In this document: positions 13,282-22,829 of the stretch, in pieces
How positions within the stretch are numbered: position 1 is the first letter of the stretch
How the letters are laid out: each line of letters opens with the position of its first letter
NCBI RefSeq assembly: GCF_029784155.1
Contig: NC_073692.1
Location: forward strand, 328,061,920 to 328,125,919
Direction: 5' to 3'
From: Uranotaenia lowii
Taxonomy: Eukaryota; Arthropoda; Insecta; Diptera; Culicidae
DNA length: 64,000 nucleotides
Notes under the pieces: generated by a model
The model's database searches: none
What the model was told of the DNA's origin: nothing
What the model saw: the letters and a program-made list of their open reading frames with translations, nothing else
Translations under genes and position numbers: made by a program

Positions 13282-13722
13282 AGCGCCGATGTGGTCTAGT
13301 GGATAGGCTGGTGCGAGTCTGGTATTGGTACGCCAGGCGTACTGGGTTCGATTCCCGGTATCGGCAAGAAAAACTTTTGGGTTCGAATCCCATAAGCAGG
13401 CCGACAGGTAAGATTATATGTCTCATTATATGACTGACTATATAATTGGAATGTTCAATCAGTTGCCAGCTGGCCAGGTATATACACGGATGCCGGAATA
13501 CCTGTAAGTAAACTAGCCCACCTGATTGATTCGTTCATCAACACACGCAATACATTCACCACATAACAGTTCATATGAAGCCATATGGGGTCCGGGTATG
13601 GTGGCACGCTGCATTGGAGATTTGTCGACCCTAATTATCTAAGGAATGTATGTGAACCCATACTTTGGCAGAAACTGCGGTGAATCCGTGCACCCATGGT
13701 GGATTACCAACATACATACATA
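13282..13722 (+). mobile_element. tRNA-derived SINE with 22-bp target-site duplication
   Basis: The head is tRNA-like: GCCGATG at 13285-13291 pairs with TATCGGC near 13360. A canonical A box (TGGTCTAGTGG) and B box (GGGTTCGATTCCC) are present, and a second B-box-like phrase (GGGTTCGAATCCC) follows shortly after. The anticodon arm does not fold in standard form, so this is not a tRNA gene. A unique body follows and ends in an ACAT tail. The element is bracketed by an exact 22-bp direct repeat (13260-13281 and 13723-13744, core TATTACTTCTCATTTCACAA). The boxes should drive RNA polymerase III transcription if intact. The perfect duplication suggests recent insertion. Confidence 0.88.
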
Positions 13723-13990
13723 CATATTACTTCTCATTTCACAATTTGTAAGTGTCAGACAGAGAGAATTCTAAAAGTTTGTCTACTACCCTATTGTCAT
13801 GGCATACTTTAAGGCGCAATTTCCAAGTTTTTATATGAAGTCAGAATTTTAAATCCTTTTTATCAGATAATTTCTGGATAAACATTAGTTTTTGGAGGGA
13901 TATAAGTTATTTCTTGATAACCAATGATCACGATCCATTCAGAAGAAAAATATATCTTTTCGGACTCTAGGGATCAATTATACCCATAAC

Positions 13991-14290
13991 GGCCGCAGCC
14001 CGTGGCGTAGAGGATAGCCTTGAAGTCTTCTTAGCCAACGGACATGAGATCAAATCCCGCTTACGGCATACACAGTGTGCCTCTCTGTGGCTAGGCGGTT
14101 TTCGCATTTGTTAGATACTAGTCATCAAATCATCGAAAGATGTACGGTTAGAGTTAAGAAAAAAGGAATCTCTTCGAGGAAACATGAAGTTTTATTTAGA
14201 TCCTGTATGTATTTGTGTTCGTTTTTAATAACAAACATTTTGGAAAACTTCTTCTTGGAAAAATTGAGGGTTCACTTATGAAGATCATAT
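13991..14290 (+). mobile_element. Probable tRNA-derived SINE, degenerate
   Basis: The start reads AGCCCGTGGCGTAGAGGATA, an A-box-like block, followed about 40 bp later by a B-box-like GAGATCAAATCCC. The spacing fits a tRNA-like head. The end is not clear; a weak direct repeat (TATACCCATAA against CATACCCTAA) may mark it near 14296. It differs from the SINE at 13282-13722 in body sequence. Confidence 0.5.
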
Positions 14291-14794
14291 CATACCCTAA
14301 GGATTTACATATTGGAATAAATATTTTTATTAGAATTTTTTCATGAATAATTTTGAAGTGATAAAAAAAGATCTTCCAATCACATTTCGTTAAACTTTCC
14401 TAACAAAGTTCAACTACTAGAAATTTTTTTTTTAATTTTTTTGAGATAATAGCATTGTTGTTTTGTTCTATTTAACATATTTTTTAAAAACATTTGCTTA
14501 TTTGTTGTAAGAAATTCCTGTTTCGAGATATTGCAAAAGAATCTAATATCCCCAGGGATCAAGTATCCTCACTCTCCCTATTTGTAAAGTAACATCATTT
14601 ACTTGTACGGAGCAGTGGTGATCAAAAAAAATCCTCGAATTTTCAAAATAGTGTTGGAAATGTAAAATAAGATATAACTGAAACAAAGTTCTGTTTTGAA
14701 ATCAAATCTATTAAAATTTCAATTTTTGCGGATTTTTTTTTCAAATACCAAAATACAGCCTTGTTATTTTATTTTAATTTATTTCGTGTTCCGT

Positions 14795-15184
14795 CCCAGA
14801 CAACCAGAAGTCGTATATTATTTTACAGATTATATCGTATGAATGTAATTTAAACTCATTTTCGTATATCTGCACCTACAATGTGCGGCCCATGCATATC
14901 CTTTATCGTATCTAAATGCATTGCATGTTTTTATTACGACAATTCGTATATATGCACCTACAATGTGCGTCCCATGCATATTCTTTGTCGTATTTAAATA
15001 CATTGCATGATTTTATTACGACAAAACAATCCAAATCAAGAATATGTGTGCTAATGTACCTATATGGCCTCCAAAATGATACGTATATACTGGTTTTGCT
15101 ACATTATATACGATATGTTTACACGTATATTTGCACGTATATTTGCGTTGCAAATTCGAAATACCCACCAAATGGTTGTCTGGG
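14795..15184. mobile_element. Short TIR element (MITE) with internal tandem repeat
   Basis: The ends CCCAGACAACCA (14795) and TGGTTGTCTGGG (ending 15184) are perfect 12-bp inverted repeats. Inside, an 82-bp unit is repeated twice in direct orientation (14861-14942 and 14943-15024), each with GCACCTACAATGTGCG, CCCATGCATAT and ATTACGACAA. No target duplication could be fixed. Frames running through it (95 codons plus, 64 minus) are repeat translations. Confidence 0.65.
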
Positions 15185-16090
15185 GTCTCATGACCTAACC
15201 TGATGAACAATATTCCTCCAATTCACTCGGTACATGGCAACCGTTCTTCAACTTCTCGGGCATCCAGCAATTCAGCTTTGTAAATATTTCAAATTTGTAA
15301 TTTTTTACAAACATTCATACAAAAAAGTGCAATTATTTATGAAAATTGTCCTTAACTCATACAGTTCAGTGTATAAAACGTGTTCTGTATCAGTGTTTAT
15401 CAAAATTTAACTCGATTTCAACATTGTCATAGTCCAAACTCAGAGAAGGACGACTTTTTTGAATATATATTTCTTTCAAAGATTTTTTTTACATTTTTTT
15501 TTGGAAAAAGATGTCTATCTTGTTTAAAGAAGGCTTTTTTGACACATTTATCGAATCAAATTTATATATTATAAAAAACTTGAAAGAATTTGACTAAAGT
15601 TTTAACCGTTTGTGTTATGTACGATTTGAAAAAAGGTAAATTTTGAGATCCAACTCGAAAAAAAGTAGAGGTCAATCAAATGACGCAGAATTTTTACAAA
15701 TATGTGCTGTATTTCAATAGTCAGGCATACGCAGAAGTTATTCATTTTTTAATAGTGCCTTCAAAAATTGTATTTTTTTCGAAGATCAAAGAAAAATTTG
15801 TAGTTTGGTCCGTTATAAAATTTAATTTATCAAATTTGGCCTGCCTGTTGAAAATCTTGGGCAGCCATGCTCTAAACGAAATTGTTTGTGGTTTTTCTTT
15901 CATCAGTAATTCAGTAATTCAACAAATTGAAATTTGATGCAAATTTATAAATGATAAAGTATTGAAATTAAAGACGGGTTTTTAATACCAATATAAGGTA
16001 GGTAAAATGCCTCTTATAAGAAAAATAGCTAAAGCATATAAAAATTTTGCTATTTATCATTGAAAAATTAAATCTTAGCTCTAATCAATA
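15185..16090. other. AT-rich DNA without a gene
   Basis: Open frames at 15380-15574 and 15680-15937 are AT-driven and match no family I know. I see no inverted repeats or target duplications here. Confidence 0.45.
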
Positions 16091-16345
16091 TCTAACAGTT
16101 AAAACAGAAGACATTTAAGAATTTAGCATATTCGATACAGTTTCAACACTCGGGATATCCCTTCTGATTTTTCCAACATAATGAACTATTTCGAAGATGA
16201 ATGTTCGATGTTTGCACTTTTCCCACCATGTACTTTGGGATTTTATTTAAAATTTCTAATAAAAATTTTGCTTCCAGTTTTCTGTCAGTTCTTAAAATTC
16301 ATTTTTTCAAAAGAAAAGCGGATCAAAAGTCTCTTAAATGCAGTT

Positions 16346-17524
16346 TTTTTTTTAAATTCGTTTATTTGAAACGGTTCAAACCTTTGAGTTTTACGGAGCC
16401 AAGGTACCTTTTTTTTTTTATAAAACACGAGTGCTTAAATCTAATTCACAAAGTTTTTTTTCACACTGTTTTTCATTTGAAACGGTACAGATCGGCAATG
16501 ACAAGAAGTTAAGTTTTTGTATTTACAGTTCATTATTTAAAACTAAGATAGACAAAAAGAAGATAAACAAGGAAAAAGATAGTTAAAGACGGAGATCGAT
16601 AGATTTAAGATAAAGGTATAATTCGAACATGTAGTCCAGGTCTATCGCAGCCAACACATCCCTCACTGGAACATTAGGTGGTTTACCTCGGGCCCTAAGG
16701 GAGTCTATGAAATTCGCTCTGGCGATAAGATGGTCCTCACACGACCAAACAATATGCTCGATGTCATGGTAACCTTGACCACAACGACATAAATTGCTGC
16801 TAGCGAGATTTACACGAAAGAGTAACGCGTCTAAGGAACAATGATTGGACATGAGACGGGAAAATGTTTTAATAAAATCTCGACTCAGGTCCAATCTATT
16901 GAACCAGGGTTTGAGGCTTACCTTCGGGATAATCGAGTGAAGCCACCGACCCAACTCATCTTCGTCCCATTTGCGCTGCCAGTTGACAAGAGAGTTTCTT
17001 CGGACCAAAAAGTAAAATTCGTTGAAGGCGATTTGCCGCTGATAAATGTCGCCTTCAGCCGCGCCCACCTTTGCAAGTGAGTCTGCCGTCTCATTACCTA
17101 TAATTGAGCAATGTGATGGCACCCAAACAAAGGTGATACAAAAACAGCGTCTAGATAAAGCACTCAACATAACCCGTATCTTCTCAAGGAAGAACGGTGA
17201 GTGCTTCCCGGGTCTTATTGCCCGAATAGCCTCAACAGAGCTGAGACTATCCGTAACAATATACATAGTAATGTTCAACGGGACGTGCGGCTATACATTC
17301 CAGTGCCCAATGTATAGCTGCCAATTCGGCAATATACACAGAGCATGGAGATTGAAGACTGTAAGATGCACTTGTAATTTGGTTGAACACTCCAAACCCG
17401 GTACATTCGTCTATCAGGGAACCATCAGTAAAGTACATTTTATCAGCATTGACGTGTCCATATTTTGCATCAAACATCCTCGGGACAATAAGAGAACGAT
17501 GTTGTTGCGGAATCCCACGGAAGA
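16346..17524 (-). mobile_element. 5'-truncated RNase H LINE with 13-bp target-site duplication
   Basis: The exact direct repeat CTTAAATGCAGTT flanks the insertion (16333-16345 and 17525-17537). On the minus strand the element ends in a short poly-A run, seen as T at 16344-16353, after about 230 bp of 3' untranslated sequence. It begins abruptly inside coding sequence at 17524. The uninterrupted host site survives in copy B near 6985-7030. Only the last domain of ORF2 is left (see the pseudogene entry). The head was probably lost when reverse transcription stopped early. Confidence 0.88.
16583..17524 (-). pseudogene. LINE ORF2 fragment: RNase H domain and C-terminal zinc-type motif
   Basis: On the minus strand the protein starts mid-sequence near 17520 and shows the RNase H motifs in order: YFTDGS (first catalytic Asp), ELAAIHWALE (catalytic Glu), VTDSLSSVEAI (second Asp) and WVPSHCSIIGNETADSLAK (His and final Asp). 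A cysteine/histidine cluster follows, LCRCGQGYHDIEHIVWSC, typical of the C-terminus of RNase H-bearing insect LINEs (I or Loa clade), and the frame stops at 16583. The reading shifts by one base at about 17250-17278, between the ELAA block and the VTDSL block, so it is broken as well as truncated. Endonuclease and reverse transcriptase domains are absent. In life this domain removes RNA from the RNA-DNA hybrid during target-primed reverse transcription. Clade assignment is tentative. Confidence 0.88.
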
Positions 17525-17640
17525 CTTAAATGCAGTTATTATATATGAAATCAAAACACACTTTTAATATTAAGTACACTTTTATATTGGTATATAAGCA
17601 ATCAGTACAGATTTTTTTCGAAATTATTTACAGTAAAAAG

Positions 17641-17668
17641 TTTTCATTTTCATTTTCATTTTCATTTT
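17641..17668 (+). repeat. (TTTTCA)n microsatellite
   Basis: A little over four units of the hexamer TTTTCA form a short simple repeat inside copy C; copies A and B have only single units there. Confidence 0.8.
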
Positions 17669-18914
17669 GAAATCAATTTCAGTTGTGTATTTGGGCCCAA
17701 CAACAATTTATAGAAGAAGAAATAATTTCAAAATTTTTTTTGGACAGACAAAAAATTAACGTTTGAACTTGCTCTAGTTTACTTCAAATGAAAATTCATT
17801 CAGAAAATAAATACCCTTACTTTTTGTCATTTAAAAAAAAGTATATTTCACTGATACGTTTCACTTTTAGACACGTCAGTCTTTTCTAATCTATTTGAAA
17901 TTGAAGGAACTTACTGAGTTTATGTGTCTATTGATTTTAAATGGTTTTTTTCTGCTTATGGCACTTGATAAATCTTCAGTTAAGTACATTTGTACACGTT
18001 TAACTAAATGTTTTCGAACTACCTCTGTAGATAACAACTTATTAATATTTCTGTTATCATTATAAATATAAACTTACCTTCTAGGCAAAATGGAATTAAA
18101 AATGTATATACATCTCTCATATTATTTTCAACTACCCAAAAAGTGATATTCAATTGTGTGCATCAGAACTAAATTTATATTTTTTAGGCAACGAATTCTT
18201 CTTACAATTACACGAAATAAATTTGATAATAAAGCTTAGCTCTTTTAGAAATGGAACAGTTACGAATGCTTGTACCCTAAAAACCATTCGTTTGGTCGGC
18301 ATGAAGGAAATATAGGAACTTATTTGATAGTTCATGATAATTCATTCGTTTTTTGTAAGAAATTTCTTAACTTTATTCTATGTACCTCCTATCGGCCTGC
18401 AAACACTCTTTTAAGTCATGATTTTGATCAGTTTTTCAAACTTATACTTCGTATAATCTGAATTTTAGGTGGCTGTATCCTCCTGCTTCAATTTCTGCTA
18501 CTTTTTGGTCCAATACTTCTCTTTTAAAAGATACTGAGGGAAATTTAGTGGATACTTTTATTTCGAAATAAAAAAAACTTGATTATTTATGAGCCCCTTT
18601 CGGGCATTTTCAATGAAATTTGTGCCGGCAAAATTTGACAATAATGAAGCAAAACCATCATGTGATTGAATTTAAAGTATAATAGGATAGTATAGATTGT
18701 AGGTTGCGAAGGGTACATACAAGATAACTGTTTTAAGGCTTAAAAAAAAGAGAAAACCAAAGTTTTCTTTTTGAATTTTTTGTTTTTTTTTCCACAGACG
18801 TGGAATCTTGGCAAATCATTATATTTTATATAAAACAACCAGAAATACATACTTTGATATTACTAGGGACCTTGCCGCCCATTTCTAAAACAACTAAGCT
18901 TTATTTTGAAAATC

Positions 18915-19215
18915 GTTCAATTGGTTTCAATTCGATCGGTAAAATACCAATTCGTGTCACATCTAAGCGTCATTCATTACCATGTGCTGTGTACACATAA
19001 GAAAGAAATCATAAAGAAAAATCTAGGTTGCATATCGCCAACACGTGCATAAAAAATATAGGTTGAGAAATAGGCGCCCAAATGTAAAATTTTTTCCAAT
19101 GATCAATGAACAGTATGTTTTGCCCATGAAGACAAAAAAATAAGTTTCCCAAAGGAATGAAAATCGCGAAATATGGATGTCATAACTTTTCAAATTCAGA
19201 TTTTGGCAAAAAATT
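18915..19215 (-). repeat. Single 330-bp-type unit in copy C
   Basis: It contains TGTCACATCTAAGCGTCATT, ACCATGTGCTGTGTAC, CATATCGCC, GGTTGAGAAATAGGCGCC, GATCAATGAACAGTATG and GACAAAAAAATAAG in the order seen in copies A and B. Only one unit occurs, against two in the others. The unit pair in A and B is therefore either a derived duplication or was lost here. Confidence 0.65.
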
Positions 19216-19513
19216 TATAAACTTAATAACTTTAGACAATTGATGCCACTTTGTTTTTTTAAGTCGATAAAAACTTATTCTCAAGCCTATAGAATATAAC
19301 AAAAGTAACTTCTTGAGGTTGTGGAATTTCGAAGGAGTAGTCCAACTAACATCGTTACATGACCACAGATTTTCTCAAAAATTATAAAAAATTTCCACAT
19401 AAAAATAAATCTTATGCATAGAAAACAGATGTCTGCTCATGTGCGTTAGCTTTCCGACACCTATCGCCTCTCCTATATTAAATTAATGAGCATATGTTTC
19501 AGTGGACCTTCAA

Positions 19514-22097
19514 TCTAATATATAAAGATGAGTTGGGCTATATATGTTTGTATATATATATATGCACCTTATACAAATCCACACCGCTTAACCAATCAGC
19601 TTGAAATTTGGTACAGTGATGTAAACGGACATGAGAAAGGTCGAGGTAATAGTTTTGAGCCCCTCCCATCTAAGAAAAGAGACCCTCCCATACAACTTAC
19701 GTTTTTATTCCCACGAACCTAAAGTCATGGCACCCATTTGTCAACCAATTTTCGTTTCCTTTGGCGGGATTGTTTTCAAAATCACCATGGGCCAGGCATT
19801 AGAAACGACCATCCAAAGTTCACGTGTACTGGAAAGCAAATCAAAGGCTGCTGAGCATGAAAAATTTGATTGGAGAAATTTTGGCGGGTGTTTTTCCTTC
19901 TACTGTTCAAAGCACGTGGCATCGGTGCGAGGCATTTGATTGCAATAATGAGCCTTCATTTAGGATAAAAAAAACTTCTCGCCTGTTAGAAATATATTGA
20001 AAAGAACAGTGGTTGAGAATCTACTAGAATATGCAGTGTGTAAAGTATGGATACATTAATTCATGTTCATTATGAATTGACTTCTTCAGATGAATAACTA
20101 TTTGGACTGAAAACTAATGTTCCAGCTTTTAGGAACCATCCATTATCATATTTTCGGAATTCTTCATAGGGAAACAATTAATAAAACTGAGGGTTGTAAG
20201 TTCAAGGCTGCGATCTCAACACTTTGATTACCGTGTAGGGATTTAATTTCAATAGGAAAAAGACAATTAAACGTTCATTTTATGCAAAAAAAAAAATTTA
20301 AACCAAATCCAACGCACGAGACTTTTAGTAATTTAATCTGAAGTTTTTAGTTTTGTACAATTAAATTTTATTTGTAAATTTTTAAATTTTAAGTTATTAT
20401 TGATCATCGATGTATTCAATTCTACCATCCAATTAAAAGAAAACTCAAAAAGGCGGCATCCATAAATTACGTAACGCAAAAAATGCACTTTTTTGACCCC
20501 CTCCCCCCCGTATGTCACAAATCGTCACGCTTGGACGTACCCCCCTATGAAAATTACGTAACGCTGATAATTACCCCCCCCCCTCCCCCCATCTTTTCAA
20601 GTTTTTGAATAATGGTTTTCGATGGTAAGAAAAGATTTTAATATAAAATTTATTAACGTTCTTCAAAACGGAATTAATATCTATCCAAATCGCTTCTTAG
20701 TACTCATTGGTGATAACTCTCTGATAAAATAAAATAATTGTCTTATTACTAGTTGTTCTGTGTTGTTAACTGATGATCTACTTTGTTTAATTTATTTTGT
20801 TCAAGGAGCAAAATAAATTAAACAATTATGTAATATATACTCTACTAAGTAATATTTGTCGGAATAACCAAAATTGCATTTTTAAAATTAATTGAGAAAA
20901 AATAGTACAATTTCCGTCTTAAGGTTGAATAGAGTTCTTGGGGGAAAATGTACATATCTAATATTCGGTTTTCTGCCGATATCCAATACACAGTTTAAGG
21001 AATCTATCTCAGAATCATTAAAAAGGGAAGGTTACAAACCAGTTTAATCATGTTGAAGCTTTCAAATTTTAAGCTGATTCTGGTGGGCTTATCATTCAGC
21101 AAAAATTGCATGACATCATAAAAGCTGCGATTAAACTGAAATTTTTAAGGAAAAAATCGTTACGTAACGATGAACATACCTCCCCCCCTCCCCTATGTCA
21201 CAATTCGTAACGCTCGAGCTTACTCCCTCCCCCCCTAGGAGCGTTACGTAATTAATGGATGCCCCCAAAGCACATTGAAAACATGCAGAGGTTTGAGCGG
21301 AAATCTATCTAGAAGTACAAAATAAAACTTAAATGGGTATTTCATTCTACGGGGAGATCTTGAAAAGAGGTCGTTAAAATTTGTTTACAAGCTTAATACA
21401 TGGGATTTTCACTAGACAACCCATGGAAAAGATAAAAAAAATGTTTTAATTTGTTAAAAAAATTGGTAAATCAATTCAAGTTTCCTAAAGAAAGTGGTAG
21501 AATAAGTTTGCCAGAATGTTCAAAATGTTCAAACCGATATCCTGGCAATATCCGGGCACACTTGGTCAAAACCGCGAAATTATTCAGTAAAAATAACGAA
21601 AAATATACTTGCAATATTTTTTTTCTACAAACCACATCAGCAGATTTCAAATTGTATATCAAGCTTCCAAACACGGGTCATGATTATTTCTAAAACTTGC
21701 CATTTAAAACTTCTTTCTTAACCTAAAAGTTAAAAATTATAATAATTATAAAATCTCAGTTTATGTTACGTTTAAAAATGATGTGAATAAATCCGGGCAA
21801 AATTCGGGCTTTTTGCAACAAAATCCGGGAAACCGGGCCAGACCGGACTAACCTCAAATTTTGATTAGCATATTAGCAAACCTATTAGCAAACCTAAAAA
21901 CTATTAGTTATTCAATAATATGTAAACGATAAACTTTGCTTATAATCCCAATTAAAACTTTAAGAAGACTAACATAACTAACAAAGCTCACATGGCCAAA
22001 CATGGTCCAATTTGTTATAATGATGAACAAAAAGTCAAACGACTCATTTCGATTTATATTTTTGTGAACCCGAGCAAAGCCGGGTAAAATCAGCTAG
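19514..22097 (+). mobile_element. Helitron-like element (plus strand), split by a short TIR element
   Basis: It begins TCTAATATATAAAGATGAG directly after an A and ends CAGCTAG directly before a T. Before the end lies a hairpin ACCCG-AGCAAAGC-CGGGT, 8 nt upstream of CTAG. TC at the start, a hairpin, CTRR at the end and an A/T insertion site are the defining Helitron features. Near the start is the phrase CTTAACCAATCAGCTTGAAATTTGG, which I recall as frequent in such insect repeats. A short TIR element occupies 20452-21266, leaving about 1.77 kb of Helitron sequence. No Rep/helicase frame is seen. It could also be two fragments brought together, since the middle is not covered by a second copy here. 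Confidence 0.62.
20452..21266. mobile_element. TIR element (MITE type) with GGCATCCAT..ACGTAACGC ends
   Basis: The left end GGCGGCATCCATAAATTACG and the right end (minus strand) GGGGGCATCCATTAATTACG agree over about 26 bp. Subterminal blocks repeat in both arms: CCCCCTCCCC runs, TATGTCACAA.TCGT.ACGCT and a GTTACGTAACG palindrome near each end. AAA lies on both sides and may be a 3-bp duplication, which would fit a PIF/Harbinger-like origin, but a poly-A flank makes that weak. I recall this end motif as very common in mosquito genomes. No coding frame. Confidence 0.75.
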
Positions 22098-22829
22098 TGT
22101 TTCAATAAAATTAAATGTCTCTGTATGCCAAAACATGTTTGTGGTCCAAAGTTTGAAGAAAACAACTTCAAATGTTTTTAATTGTGTTGTAGATTTCAAC
22201 TAGTTTGGAATCATTCACTTTGTTTTAATTGGAGAGGTGTTTCATAAACATAAATCAACTAGCTGACCCGGTGTGCTTTGCTGTATCTTTTAAAAATCAA
22301 TTAATTGTGTGAACATAGTTTCCTTATAAATAAATTTTCGATATCTTCCCAATGACAGCTTTCACATCACATGTTATTCAATGATTGTTTTGAAATCTAA
22401 TATCAAGTACTCGATTTTATTTGCTTTTCTCCCCAGCAAAATGAGGAGGGTCCACGAATTGCCATAACAACATTTTTCGTAAACAAATAACATCACATTT
22501 AACATATGGATCTATTTGCTTGATAAGATTCCAAGCTTTACATATTTCCTTTTTCCGGTTTCTCCTCTAAAAAAGGAGGGGTCATGAATCTAAAAAAAAC
22601 CTCCCATGTAAAATATGGTTTCAATTGCTTGAAAAGTTTTTAAAACTTTGCGATGATAGCTCCCCCATTCCTGGCTCTGTACTGTACGGAATTTTTCTTT
22701 AAAAAATTAGAAAGATTGTTTTTACTCTAATACTTTCTCTTTCAAATTTGGTTCCATTTGTTGGATAGGTTCTCAAGCAATACAAAAAATTGTGCGGAAC
22801 TATTTTCCCATCTCTTAACCCCCACTGCA

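Larger units (their letters stand above)
12945..14578 (+). mobile_element. TIR element of the GGGAGANTG..ATACTTGATC type, copy 1
   Basis: The left end GGGAGAATGGGCATACTTGA and the right end ATCAAGTATCCTCACTCTCC are near-perfect reverse complements over about 22 bp. Internal stretches match copy 2 (55661-56283) in inverse orientation: GAGCGTGTAA(T/C)TTCAAG, GATACATGAACTCGTAG and TTGTTGTTTTGTTCT. One SINE (13282-13722) and probably a second (about 13991-14290) sit inside, so the element is older than both. No coding frame is left and no clear target duplication is visible. Confidence 0.65.
16091..19400 (-). repeat. Old Helitron-related repeat, copy C, split by a LINE
   Basis: This is homologous to copies A and B: 16106-16290 aligns with 6739-6935 (TTTCAACA(T/C)TCGG.ATA.CC, TTCTGAT.TTTCCAACATA), 17555-17760 with 7030-7200, and 18915-19215 with one of the 330-bp units. 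The tail 19225-19390 aligns with 8136-8340 next to copy B. It carries neither the CTAG end nor the TC end, so the copy is eroded at both sides. It is useful because it preserves the uninterrupted sequence at two sites occupied in copy A, and is itself interrupted at 16346. Confidence 0.65.

Noticed and set aside
13285..13367. A functional tRNA gene
   Set aside because: The A and B boxes and acceptor stem are good, but no standard anticodon arm forms, and the unit is embedded in a 441-bp element with a target duplication, so it is a SINE head.
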